A stretch of 64,000 nt of DNA, taken from positions 392,571 through 456,570 of the forward strand of contig JAHLKC010000010.1 in NCBI GenBank assembly GCA_025449115.1, given 5' to 3'. Below the pieces are notes generated by a model. That model was given only the letters and a program-made list of their open reading frames with translations. It was not told where the DNA came from and made no database searches. Positions 45,563-57,477 of the stretch are shown here, piece after piece. Each line of letters starts with the position of its first letter. Positions within the stretch are counted from its first letter, which is position 1. A program made the position numbers and the translations under genes. This stretch comes from Chytridium lagenaria (taxonomy: Eukaryota > Chytridiomycota > Chytridiomycetes > Chytridiales > Chytridiaceae).

Positions 45563-46491
45563 TCAATCAATTCTCCACTGCTGATTAGCATTCGATGGAT
45601 CACAAGGTTCATAAGTTAAATTCGGAGCAGTCAAGCATCCTTGATCATCAGAACGGATCCATCCATCCTCCCAAAACGACCACCAATCTGAACATGAATA
45701 CGGATATGCTATTCTGTATCCATTCACAGCGTCGTTTGAAAAACTGTAGCTGATGCATTGCTTGTCGGCGTGCTTTGGATGCCGCCAAAGACGGACGCTT
45801 GGAAACCTTGTGAGGTCGTTTGTGCAGGTTCGAGGGTGTAGCTTTTGGAGAGGGGAGGAGGCAGCGGTTGTCTGGGGAGAGGATGCGGTAGGAAGATTGG
45901 GTGTGGGGAGGGTTGTGGAGATGGAGGATGATGGCGTGGTGGATGATGGTGGTGAGAGTTAGGGTTGCCGGATGATGGGATGATGAGGTACTAGGGTTGA
46001 CGGATGATGTGGACGAGGTAGAGCTGTTGGATTTGGATGTGCTTTTGTTGTTGACGATAAAGTGCAGCATAGCGTACCACTGATACCGATGATGATGACA
46101 ATGACGATGGATATGATGATACCGGTTTTCTTTGTCATCCTACGTCCTTCTTTCCCCCCGTGAGTTGGTAAGCGTTCACCCCTTTATCTCCAATGTTTGT
46201 TGAGGTAGCCGGGACAACGCCGTACTGCAGCTGCTGGTGTCTAACATCAGTGACGTAGATATGTTTTTGTAGTTGAGGCTGCAGAATCGGTTTTTGTGGA
46301 AACGGTTCCTGCTGAACATTTCCGGTCTGGTTTTGTTTTACTTTATATGCCGACGATAGAGGTGCTCGTTGAAGCCTCTGAGCAATGCTGACGTTGGATG
46401 TGTAGTTGAATTCGGACAGTTGTGGATGTTCGATAGCTGTGGGTTGTTGTTCTTGCAGCTCTGCTTTGATGGTGCCATTGACGGCACTCAT
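45563..46491 (-). CDS. small single-pass protein with Cys-rich lectin-like ectodomain, paralogue
   Basis: Begins MSAVNGTIKAELQEQQ at 46491 (in-frame codons upstream are possible to 46584, but this start matches the paralogue). About 115 polar, Gln-rich cytosolic residues, the helix TGIIISIVIVIIIGISGTL near 46135-46075, a Ser/Thr-rich linker, then the ectodomain: SYRILSPDNRCLLP, QCISYSFSNDAVNGYR, SCSDWWSFWEDG, GCLTAPNLTYEPCD and ANQQWRID at the stop (45563). The last blocks match the gene at 43447-44201 almost residue for residue (CLTAP-LTYEPCD). Indels near 46070, 45830 and 45770 are needed to join frames. It shares its 5' region with the receptor kinase, divergently. Confidence 0.65.
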
Positions 46492-47000
46492 GTTGCTGAG
46501 GGGAGGGACAATGAAAGAGGAGGAGGAGAAGTGGACAGAGGTGAGCCGCAACAGCAAAAGACTGACTGAGGGACACTGGGCCAATAATTAATAAAACAAA
46601 CCTTGTAATACCACTGCAACGGGAGATATCCTAATATGGTAATTTAAAGTTACACCAGAAGTGACAAGTCTGTCTCATTCTATTATCAATTCGTGGTTGG
46701 TTTCAACCTCAGGTAACCTCCATAAGCAACTCGTGGAATTAAACTTTTTCCTTTTATGGTTACACTAAAAGTGGGCTTGTGAGACATGAAATGCTTTTTT
46801 TAATTTTATTTTATTTTATGGTAAAAGGAGGAAAAAACTTGCCATTCACTCACTAAATTTGTTAATTGTTTATTCCTTGCTGATACATAAAATTACTTCA
46901 ACTGCCATCTCCCTCCAAAGAACGTCTTCAACACACACATCGGAAGGAGGCTGTCAGATCTAGATACCTTCTAGCACTGGCCGTAAGGGAATACGATAGA
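46492..47000. promoter_or_regulatory. divergent promoter between lectin-like protein and receptor kinase
   Basis: 509 bp between the start codons of the lectin-like membrane protein (-) and the receptor kinase (+). Two similar blocks (GTTACACCAGAAGTG near 46649 and GTTACACTAAAAGTG near 46758) occur within it and could be shared sites. Co-regulation is inference. Confidence 0.45.
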
Positions 47001-49385
47001 ATGCCATCTTCATCTTCCTTACCCGCTTCATCAAAGTCATCCATCGGCGTTATTCCATCAGAGGACATCAAGGTTGACACTTCAGCATGTCTAGGATCAG
47101 GAGCTGCAGGGGTGGTCTATAAAGCAAGGTAAACCCCACTCATTACAGAACAGGGCACACACACACAAAAGATATTCATTGCTTTCTTTATATAAAAAAG
47201 ATATGGGAACCAACTGGTCGTTGTCAAACGTCTCAACTTGAACCGTGAATCCCCTGAAACCGAGCGAGCCTTCAAAAAGGAAGCCGAAACCCTTGCTATC
47301 TTGAATCATCCGAGGATTGTGAGGTTTTTGGGGATTGTTATGGAGAATGATCGCTTTTCTATTGTCTTGGAGGTGAGCGGGGCAACTTGTTTGGTTTTGG
47401 TTTTGTTTCTTTTCTTTTTTGTTGTGTTGTAACGGTTTGTTGTATTCAAGTTCATGCCCCTCGGCTCGCTCTACCAACACTACACCAACCCCAAAAACAC
47501 CCCTGCCTCCCTCTCTGATCGTCTCTCCCTCACCCTCGATATTGCAACCGGAATGCAATACCTTCACGCCTGTCAACCACCTGTCCTCCATCGTGACATG
47601 AAATCCTTGAATGTACTTTTACTCCGAGACCCTACCAGTGGAAAACTCCATGCAAAAATAACGGATTTCGGGTTGGCTCTTGTGAGAATGCATACGACGA
47701 GTACGCTGTTGTCGAATCCTTCGGTGAAGACGGGGGGCAGTGTGGAGATGACAAGGTCGGGAATGGGGACGTTGATGTGGATGGCGCCAGAGTTGCATGT
47801 TTTACAGGCAACAGTGAGTTTTCCTTTTTTTTTCTCCTTCTTCATGCATGCCAATTTTTTTTCTTGTCGATATGCAACCCCGATATGTTTAAAACCCGAT
47901 ATTTTTTTTGAATTCATATAGTACAAGAAACACTGCGACGTCTTCTCCTTTGGTGTCGTCATGACTGAACTCGTGAGCTGGATCGGCCCATACGGCATCT
48001 CTATCATGGATGACCGTTATGACGCTGTCATTCACATGCTGTCCGTCGAAAAACGTCTCCCAGACCTCTCCTTCCTCTCTTCCCCTTCCAAATCGTCATC
48101 CATTGTAGTTCCCAACCCCCTTCTTCAAATTATCATCGCTTGTCTTGATATCAACCCCAAAAAAAGACCGGATTTTACAACCATCGTCGCGGTCGTGACA
48201 AAAGTCATAGATGGGGATCAGGTAAGGGCGTCTTTTGTTTGTTTTTTTGTGTTTTTTTTTTGTTATAGCCCCTCATAACTTTTCGGTAGGATGCTTCTCC
48301 TGCAACGTCGCCGTTACCGACAAACCAGCAATTAGGGTATCCACCCGTTTCCCAAACTCAATATCAACCCCAACCTTCGTTTGTCGCGCAGCCTCAACAC
48401 CAACCTCTACATTCACCTGCCAACCAGCCCCAATACCAAGCTCCCCCACCACCCGTCACCAGAGACTTTGATCCCACGCGGCAATACCTCGCCGCACCTC
48501 CCCCGGCTGCATCCTTTCAACAAATCGCTTCACCCCACTCACCCCACTCTCCTCACTCTCCTGCCCATCAGCTGCACTCACCGCACTCTCCTCACTCTTC
48601 TCCCCACCAGCTGCAAGCACCTACGCCCTACCACTACGCCTCCTCCAATTCCCCTGCCTATCCCGACCCCCAATTCTCCAACCCCCAAGACCACACTGCA
48701 CCCTCCAAATCTTTCCCAACCCCCACCCGTAAGAAACTCATCCTCATCATCCTCGTCATCGTAGGCATCGTTATTCTCCTCGCCATTGGCGTCTCAGTCG
48801 GTGCCGTCCTCGGTCGAAACTCTGCACAAAACTCTCCACCATCATCACTCCTCAATCCACCATCCTATCATCATCATCCCCCATTCCATCCCCTACCCTC
48901 TTGGCCATCCCAACCACCAACAAAAGGTTCAAGCTTCGAAGTAAATCCTCCAATCTATGTCTGAAACGATTCGTGTTGACGAGGTGTGAGGATATAGACC
49001 AAAACGACATGTTCTACACTTATGGTAACCCCCCATCTCTTATACCTTTTTCACCAAACTAAACCTTCCTAGATGCCACCCCCATAGACGTCAGTGGCGC
49101 CGTTCTCCTCCGTCACGCCCTAACCCAATCCTGCATAGGTTATGTAAGCAACCTCCCTCTTACGTCCCCTATCTCACCCATTCCTAGAAACTCCCTGCCA
49201 GCCCATCAGAAGGAGCGACATTAGAGTCTACGAATTGTGATAGTCCGTTTGCGTTAACGTTGAAAGGACGGTTAATACGCGACTTTAATATTGAGAGTCG
49301 AACGAGCCAAGTATGTGTAGGGGTTGCCGGGGGTAGGTTGATGGTGATGGGTTGTGGCTCGGTGGAGGCGTTGTGGACACAATGA
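47001..49385 (+). CDS. TKL-type receptor kinase with C-terminal Cys-rich ectodomain
   Basis: The N-terminal protein kinase (residues ~25-300) is complete: glycine loop LGSGAAGVVYKAR, VVVKRL lysine, HRDMKSLNVLL catalytic loop, DFG, WMAPEL, and FSFGVVMTEL. The motifs HRDxKSxN and GTxxWMAPE are typical of TKL serine/threonine kinases. A long P/Q/H/S-rich linker follows, a membrane helix (LILIILVIVGIVILLAIGVS) near 48730-48800, and a ~140-residue Cys-containing C-terminal domain (SSNLCLKRFVLTRCED, MFYTYD, QSCIGY, ESTNCD, CVGVAGGRLMVMGC, ALWTQ) whose CL, YD, SCI-Y, CD and W spacing matches the two small lectin-like membrane proteins nearby. Kinase in front, sensor behind, is opposite to plant receptor kinases. 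Introns of ~45-110 nt. A frame shift near 48880 joins helix to ectodomain. Confidence 0.75.
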
Positions 49386-49666
49386 AGAGTTGTGTTGATT
49401 GTAAGGGATGTATCCGCGGGACCTTTTTTTTTTAAATAGAATGTAAAGCGCGCGAATAACTTTATGTTATTTTAAAACGTGTGAGATGGATAAATACCCG
49501 ATACAGCTGCTCAGTTGAAATGTTGTCACCGAAACGATGGCTAGATTGTTGGCGACCCCCCATAGAAAGAGACTGGGTATTTTTAGGCTGTCGTGTGGAT
49601 AATTATTAATAAATAATAATATAAGTGTGGTGTTTACTGTGGATTCAACAAAAATAACTTTATATA

Positions 49667-49761
49667 ATTTATTTATTTATTTATTTATTAAAAAAGTGAT
49701 TGTCAGTAGAAACCAAAAAAGAACGGATGAGTCAGCAAATAAAATAAATAAATAAATAAAC
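49667..49761. repeat. complementary ATTT and AAAT microsatellites
   Basis: (ATTT)n at 49667-49690 and (AAAT)n at 49738-49761 face each other across 47 bp and could form a long weak hairpin. Confidence 0.75.
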
Positions 49762-49809
49762 AAATATATGAATTAACCTAGTATACACAGAGTTCAACCT
49801 TTTATGTGT

Positions 49810-49877
49810 GGCAGGTAGATAATGCCCAGTTTCATATATGTATTAAATATAATTACCCAGTCTAATATCTACCTGCC
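49810..49877. repeat. 12-bp inverted repeat, possible MITE
   Basis: GGCAGGTAGATA at 49810-49821 and TATCTACCTGCC at 49866-49877 are exact reverse complements with a 44-bp AT-rich centre. Flanks also share TTCAACCTTTTATGTGT (49795) and TTCAACCTCTTTTGTGT (49882), in direct orientation. Confidence 0.65.
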
Positions 49878-50148
49878 TGCTTTCAACCTCTTTTGTGTAA
49901 CAGATTTATACGGTTAATAAATACAATAAATATTTCTGTCTGTCAGCCCCTCCTGTTCGACCCTGACACAACCTCCTTAAAAAAAAAAATAATCTCTTCA
50001 CACCTAAACATCATTTATACAAAAGTTCCGTAACCCTTCATACACCCATTATTGCTCACACCCCATACGTACGTGCACACAGGAACAGAAGCTACAGTCA
50101 CCACTACAACAACTACACTGCATCACAGGGGTGAATTATCAGTAGAAC

Positions 50149-53100
50149 ATGAACTCTTCAGTCATCCCTCCAGAGGCTGTGAGGGTGGAAGATGGTCCGC
50201 CTTTGGGTGCAGGTGCTTTCGGGTGGTTTACAGAGCAAGGTAACAGCTCTCACTTTTTACTAACTGTACAGATGAATGAGGGGTGAGATGATGAGGGTGA
50301 TGGGTGGGTGGGTGGGTTGACATTGAATAATGGCGGCTTATTTGTTATATCGTCATCAAAAGGCGATAGCGGGAGAATCAGGATTTGACTAGTTGCAAGA
50401 GCCATTCATGACCATCTCTCTCTTTTCATCCAAAAGTTGCAAGAATCAAATCAACTTACGCACACTCTCTCTCCCTCACATGAAAAACCAGATACGCCAA
50501 TGAACTCGTCGTCGTCAAACGTCTCAAACTCCAAAGTCTCTCCAAATCCGCTGAAGAAGAATTCAAAAAAGAAGCCACCATCCTCTCCTCTCTCAACCAT
50601 CCTCGCATTGTCCGATTCCTTGGCATCTCTCTTGAAAACGAACGATGCTCCATCATCCTCGAATACCTCCCCCTAGGATCCCTCTACACTCATTACACAA
50701 AGGAACCAAAGTATCCGTTCGACGTCGTCTGCAGCTCGCCGCTGATGTAGCCACTGGGATGGAGTTTTTGCATCAAAGGAATCCGCCGATTTTGCATAAT
50801 GATTTGAAGAGTCCGAATATTTTGTTGTATCATGATGCTACCGGGGCGTTGCATGCGAAAATTACTGACTTTGGAGTTGCTAAAATTAAGACGGCTACTC
50901 TGACTACTACTGCCGCTCCTATGGGTGGGAATGGCGGTGGTGGAGGCGGTGGTGGTGGTGGGAGTCTTAAAGGGACTCTTCTTTGGATGGCTCCCGAGCT
51001 TCATAATTTAAGAGCAAAGGTGGGAATTCTCTTCATGACCAAGCAATCTATTCCCTTTGATTCTCTGCACAGCCGACTTGCGAAGCAGTCATTTGCAATT
51101 TCCTTGAATTTCCCTTAACATCATAGCGCTACTCTCCTTAGTACCCCTTCTAAATCCTTTTTAAATTACTTTACATGAAACAGTATCGTACAACAAGTGA
51201 CGTCTACGCCTTTGGCGTTGTATGACCGAGCTCACCACCTGGGTTGGCCCCTTTGGTATCCCTATCCCCGATATCCGCTACGATGAAATCCACCGTCTCC
51301 TCACGGTCGAAAAACGTATCCCCGTCATCCGTCACAGCCCCGACATCCCTGAAGGCATTCAACAACTCATTGAACGATGTCTCGAAATCCAACAAGCTTC
51401 CCGACCATCCTTCTCTGACGTTCTTGCCATCCTCGAAGCGTTGACCGAGTCTACTGAAAGCGATCGAACGGGGTCCGGGAATTCAGTGAGATCAAATGCG
51501 TCGTTTAGAGTCTCTGAGACCATGTTGGAGGAGAGGGAGAGCTCTACTTTGAGTGCTATGGGGGGGTGGACGGGGAGTCCGAGGGTGGCGGTGAATGATA
51601 CGTTTGATTTTAGGGTGGCGGAAACTGCTGTGCTGGAACGTGATGGGAGCGCATCATCGTTAAGTACGTATGGTGGAGCGGCATTGTCTCGATCTGCGTC
51701 TTCAAGTGGGACCTCGAGGGGTTCTGGAGTTCAGGGGCTTGAGAATCGAATGGGTAACCTTCATTTAAATTCACCACCGGCAACGGTAAGTTAATATCTC
51801 CTAACCAATTCCCTGCATCTTTTTTTTGTGGGCTGGCGTGTTTTTATTGTAACTAACATTTTATTTGTATCAGCCCAACCGCTTATCCACATCGTCCTCA
51901 TCATCCTCATCCTCCTATTCGCAAAATCAACTCTTTTCGCCAGTGTCCTCCACTTCTTCCTCTGCGTCGTCTTCCAACACCCTCTTCCCTCCCCCCTCTC
52001 TCTCCCGTTCCACCTCCAACCCGGGTCTCCGTCGCGCCCCGTCCCCGTCCCCCATCATAAACCCTCCTCCTCCTCCCACCTCGTCAACACCACAAGCAGC
52101 CTCGATACCCTCCACACCCTCCACCTCGCAACCCTCCAAGAAAACGCATCCACCCCGAATCCCTCAACAAAGTCACGGAACATGGTCAAGCCCTTCAAGC
52201 CATTGTCGTCTACTGCCAAAACATTTCGGGGATGACCTCAAAACCTTCACCGCTGTACTCGAGTACGCCGAATTCCATGAAAAACCATCACGACTCTGCT
52301 GTCGCCATCCAAGATCTTGTTCGATCCGCTCTGGATCGCGCTAGAATCAAACTGGGGAACGACCATCGTGTCCACTATCAGTCTCATTGGTATCATGGGG
52401 GGCATCTATGTTGCTCAAGATCTCACCACACCCGGTCTCGTCCTCCTCTTGGAACGTTTGGAACGGTGCCAAAAGGTCTTTGGTGAAAATGACCCGGATA
52501 CCCTCCACGCTGGTGTTGCCGTCGTGTTGTACCTCACGGCCAATGGTGAAAGCGCGGGTGCTGAAACCCTCATTCGAAAGATTGCCACGCGCGCCGCCAA
52601 GACATATGGAGAGGGAGAAGCGGCGACGATTCACGCGCAAATGATATTGGGGGTTGTGCTTGTTGAGAATGGTCGATGGGCGGAGGCTGAGGGGGTGCTG
52701 TTTAAGGTGCTTGCGAAACGACGGAATGATGATGGAGGAGATGAATTGAATTTTGTGGTGACGTTGCAGAGTCTTGCCAAGGCTTTGTGGAAGCAGTTGA
52801 AGTTTGATGCGGCTGAGAGTATGTTGTTGGAGGCTGTTATGAAGGCGAAAGGGATGGATGAGGAATGGGCGGAGGAGTTGATGAAGGAGGTGGAGACGGT
52901 GAGGAAGTTGAAAAAGTATCAGGGACATGTGGAGTCGCTTGAGCAGCAGGCGAAATTGTGTGTGCAGATGGGGAAGTATGAGATGGCGGAGGCGGTTATG
53001 GGGCTTTGTGTTGAGGTGAATGTGAAGGTGTATGGGGATAAACATGAAAAGACATTGGAGTCGAGGAAGGTGTTGGAAGAGATGAAGAAGAAGGGACAGC

Positions 53101-53198
53101 AGAAGAAGGTGGGGACGACGAGTGTGAATGTGTTGATAAATACGGCAAAGGCGGCGCCGGCTGCGAAGAAGAAAAAGAGGAATTTCTTTGGGTTGTGA
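50149..53198 (+). CDS. TKL-type protein kinase with C-terminal TPR domain
   Basis: Starts MNSSVIPPEAVRVEDG. Kinase domain: LGAGAFG-VVYRAR (one G missing in a G-run at ~50204), VVVKRLK after a ~268-nt intron, LHNDLKSPNILL (HND in place of HRD), DFGVAK, a glycine run (GGGGGGGGGG) in the activation segment, LLWMAPELH, YAFGVV-MTELTTW (one base missing near 51222). A long Ser/Pro/Thr-rich linker follows, then from ~52320 to the stop a helical repeat region (AVVLYLTANGESAGAETLIR, MILGVVLVENGRWAEAEGVL, AKLCVQMGKYEMAEAVMGLC) of the kinesin-light-chain TPR type, ending in basic KKKKRNFFGL. No membrane helix is evident, so it is probably cytosolic, unlike its neighbour at 47 kb. The non-RD loop suggests it is not regulated by activation-loop phosphorylation in the usual way. 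Confidence 0.75.
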
Positions 53199-53479
53199 TG
53201 GGTGGGGATCAATGTTGCTGTTTTGTAGTTGCCTCATGTACCCTTTGACTTTAAGATTTCTTTCTATTATAATTATGAAGATGGTGCCTGTAGATATAAG
53301 CTCGATTTTGTCGTTAACTGACATTCGTGATTTGAATCATGGAACTGACAACGTTTGTCGCGAAGCGCGTCCGTGCAAACGCAAAAAATTGATTAGAATG
53401 TGTTTGTCTTTGTACGAACTAAATTTAAAATCTGCCTTGGCTTGTTTTTATGGTTTGAACACACAGTATTTACACAGCG

Positions 53480-53775
53480 AATCTTTCAAGAATGGATACT
53501 GGGCAATTCCTCTGAAATTCCTTTAAAATTCCACGAAATTTCCTCCCAATTTCCCGGCAGTGATCACAACAGCCAATTAATTAATTTTCATCCAATCAGA
53601 AATCAGAATTTAAAAAAAATAAATTATTGGCTGCAGTTTTTGGAAATGGCCTGGAAATGAGATGGTTTTTGACAAGAAAGCACATGGAACCCGCTGGATA
53701 ATTGTAGACGTTAAGGTTATCTTGTGTAAAATTCGGGAAATCACAGGGAAATAACAGGGAAATACCAGGTTATTG
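53480..53775. repeat. cluster of AATTCC/ATTTCC and GGAAAT motifs in opposite orientation
   Basis: Left half (53504-53556): repeated AATTCC and ATTTCC words. Right half (53640-53770): GGAAAT repeated at least five times, three as GGGAAAT in a 10-11 nt period. The two halves are inverted relative to each other. This looks like the terminal or subterminal repeat region of a DNA transposon. Confidence 0.5.
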
Positions 53776-53814
53776 GGGGAGGATTTATTCAGTTGTTTAC
53801 TCATAAAACATGTT

Positions 53815-56800
53815 TCACTTTCCCCGTCGTCCTCTACCCCGACCTCTTTTACCCCTTTCTGTCCCATCTCCAACATCTGCCGCTTTTGTTGCTTTCCGCT
53901 TCCTTCCTTTAGAGCCATTGGCCTCCCCATCATTCAGTACCTCAGTTGACTCCATCACCACATTAACCTTTTCCCCGTTACCAGTGTTGTCCTCTCCATC
54001 TCCCTCGTCGTTAATCTTCGGGACTGAATGATGGATCTGGCAGTGTTTCATTAAAACAGATCAATTTGAAAATAAAACCTTTATGCTTATTGTCCGTTGC
54101 CCTGACTGTGTTGATAGTTCCAGTTTCATCGACCTGCATGATTTGTGAACCTTTTAAACGCTTAGAGAATCCGAATTGAGCATGTTCAGTCATAATACCT
54201 TGCAGTGACCCTTCCGTATGATTTTTTTGAACAGCTCCATTATGTAAAGTATCTGGTTTCTGAGATGCACAAGGCTGGGCGGTTTGCTGCTGGATATTCG
54301 GGTAACTTGGCGGCATCGCAACAGTTTCCGGATTATCCTGTGATTGTGACGAAGGCTTGACAACATGTTGCTGCTGTTGAATTGGAGGTGCTATGGATAT
54401 TTGTGTGCTCAGAAGAGAATGCTGCGAAATCTTTAAAGAATTAGCGTCGTTCACATAAATAAAATAATTCACTGCACCATTCCTTGAACATGGTGGGAAG
54501 GCGATGTTGAGCGAGGGTGCTGTGACAGATGTGGCACCTGTCGTTGGAGAGGTGACGGTGCAATCAATTGATATGAGGACGGCGGGAAGGAGGTATGGAC
54601 TATCTGTGACGGTTGCTGCGGGAAAGAATATAGGTGATTGTAGGGTTGTCCAGCCCCATTTTGCGGTGTCCACGGAGGTTCATTTGGCAAAAGGCGCAGA
54701 TTTTGAAGCGGAGACGAGGCAGACGGCAAAAACTGATTTCGAGGAATACTTGCTTGTTGTGCGGGAGGGTGGACTGTAAATGGCTGTTGCGGTAATTGTG
54801 GCGTTTTCGATGACGAAGCAGCACTTGAGAGTGAATTTAATTCGGATGATGGTGAAATACGTTGAGTCAGCGGTTGGCGTATGCTGGGCGGTGGCGGGAT
54901 AGCTGCGGTGCGATATCCACCATATGCACCCTCAGCGGAGTTTTGCAGTTCTGTTTGGAGGGAATGAGTCAACCACAAGCGCTATTGAAATTATAAGGGG
55001 GTAAATACCAATATTAGCGGTTAAGCCAGGTAAGCGGAACTTTTGCAATGTTTCGTGAAGCTTAACATCATTCGAAATACATGGTCGATACTGCCGGAGA
55101 ACATCCCAAAAGGTATGCTCGTAACGATTTTCGGACAACACCAGTTGGCGCACTGCTTCGGCAATAATGGTTGCCGCTCGAATGTAAGGGTTTGGGTTAG
55201 ATGGCTTGTAAATGGTGAAAATAAAGCCAAGAAAAGCGATTTTGTCCAAATTGAGCGAGCGGTCGCGGTCTTCTAACCGAGATACAACAAACTCATTTAA
55301 TTTGTGAAGAAACTGATTAAAAATGATTAGTCTGTCAACGATTAGTGCACTTACATTATCTTCAGTACCGTCATTCATATTTCGATCAAGTTCTTCATGG
55401 TCGCCATCGTTCATGTACTGCGCACCGACCAATTTGACTAGCGCTACATACGCCGTACTTAAAATTATACTGGCAGGGTTCTGAATGTTTATCAAGTATT
55501 CAAGTGCCTTCAAATATTAGCAAAAGTGGTGCCATATTCATAATACCTGTTCATTATCTCCACCAGAATTTTGATTACCAAGGTTATTATTGACGAAATG
55601 ATCAACTTGTCCTATCTTAACCAAAATATCGTCCATTTGAGTTTCCCTTCCAACTTTAATTTCATTAAAGGCTGACATATAAAACACGGCGAAGACTTTG
55701 AAAAATCTTGACGAGAACATTTGCTTGAACTTCGTCCAAGACTCTCGTAAATTAAATGTCATACTTGCTTCCATCCAGGAAGACTTCACCAAAGTTCGAA
55801 ACTCATATAAAGTTTCCTGTGAAAAGAAAAATAAATATAATGCAAATGAAATTATTAAAAAAAAAACGGATTCGAAATATAAATGGTTACGTTCTCGAGA
55901 TAAAGTAAAGGGAAAATAGACATACTCTAAAATTAAAGCTCAAACTACCCTGGCTTAGCATCACAACTTTTGCCACCTGTGACTTCAAATCCTTAACGTT
56001 GCTGTTTTTCTTCATAACGGTCGCTCTCAATTCCTCGATCGCTGAAGCCAGCATAATTGACCGCTTTTCCACTGTTAAAGCCGTGTAATCGGAACGATTT
56101 TCGGGTGCCGGAAGCGAGAACGTGTCATTGCCCCATCGGAGTCTGGTTGAATTTGCCGTGTCTTTATCGTCCACATCGTCGTCAGCTGACAAGTCAACAT
56201 TAATTACTTGCCGAGCCTGCTGCAGTACTCCATTTCTAACTGGAAGTTACATAATTTAAGTAAACCAATAAAACGGTTTAACATAAGAAAAATTCCTTAC
56301 GTGATTGACGGTTTCTTTGACTCCCTTCACCTAAATGTGGTATATCATCCATCAATTTAGATTCATCTAAATGACGAAGGTGGAAGGAAGGGAACGGTGT
56401 AGTCGAGGAGGAGGACCTTTTATAAGCCTTCGAGATATAAAAATGTAAATTGATATTTTTAGATGTAATGCTCCCACAATATTTGAAAAGTTCCTTACAT
56501 TTCCATCAAATGTAAAATTGGCGTCACTCGGTGTCGTGCCTTTCTTCTTTTCGAACAGATCATCACCTCCAACTCGTTTATTCTCGTTGGACACCTTTTT
56601 TTTTCACCCGCCACAAAATTCGTCAACTGAACCATTAAAGCGGAAAGATGGTGAGCATATTCCTCCCCAGTTGTTGGTAGATTGAAGGCGCTGCGCTCGT
56701 CTTGAATAAACTTTTTGATTAGTTTCCTAACGGTGTCATGAATGGTTCCATAAGGAATGTTTGGCCATTCAACCAGTCTCTCCAAATGCGGTCTGACGAC

Positions 56801-57405
56801 GGTGAATTGGAAAGTAACCGACCACGTAGGTGCCTCGTATTTTTTCAACTTAACGTTATTCTTTGCCGTTCTAACGATTGACATAACCTTTAAGACTTCA
56901 GTACACATTATGAATATGGGAGATATTTTACCTGGTCAATCTTACTTGAGATATCTTCATTAAACGAGGTATCCTCAGTTTTTGCAAAAGTTGAAACCTG
57001 TGTCAAAGGGATGGAGGGTTGGCTAGCATGAGTTAGAATGTGATAAGAATAAACTAGTACATAAAATCATAAGAACTTTTCCCAATGAATGATGAAGAAC
57101 TTCCTTTGACAGATTCATTCATCTTAGTCACGGCGTTGGATATCTGGACCTGCCGCTTTGGTGAAGTATTCAGCGCACTTCAAGACCACTTTCCGGCTTG
57201 ATTCCAGCTTTGCAAGTTCATCCTTAAGATCCTCAATTTCCTTCCGCATTAGCCGGATGCGACCGTCTTTTGTATGGCAATCAGAACAGCTCTTCGTACA
57301 TTGGATAGGCTGCTTGAATGGTTCCAGCTCAAAATCCAGATCCGGCAGATTGATAGAACCCCAAGACTCAGCATCTTCGTCATCAGAGGGTATCATGGAT
57401 TTCAC
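53815..57405 (-). CDS. large protein of unknown function next to the transposase
   Basis: A chain of minus-strand open frames with splice-like gaps, read from 57405 (MKSMIPSDDEDAESWG, a coiled coil) through 56908-56495 (LVEWPNIPYGTIHDTVRKLI), 56192-55930, 55792-55538 (SRFFKVFAVFYMSAFNEI), 55513-55000 (helical), then Pro/Gln/Ser-rich sequence to a basic C-terminus RGKRGRGRGRRGK at 53815. Not a family I know. It sits between the repeat cluster at 53.5 kb and the transposase, on the same strand, so it could be the second protein of one transposon, or a host gene. Start, end and splices are not certain; possibly more than one gene. Confidence 0.4.
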
Positions 57406-57477
57406 TTATTTCAATCAACCGCAATTTTTTTGTCCGATCGTGTAGATGAGACCATCACCATAAAGCATTGACTTTAT

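Larger units (their letters stand above)
49386..50148. other. intergenic, AT-rich with inverted repeats
   Basis: 763 bp between two plus-strand kinase genes. Contains ATTT and AAAT microsatellite arms (49667-49690, 49738-49761) able to pair, and a 12-bp inverted repeat (49810-49821, 49866-49877). No gene seen. Confidence 0.55.

Noticed and set aside
52347..53324. 325-codon minus-strand frame opposite the TPR region
   Set aside because: His/Leu/Arg-rich antisense shadow of the kinase-TPR gene with no motifs.
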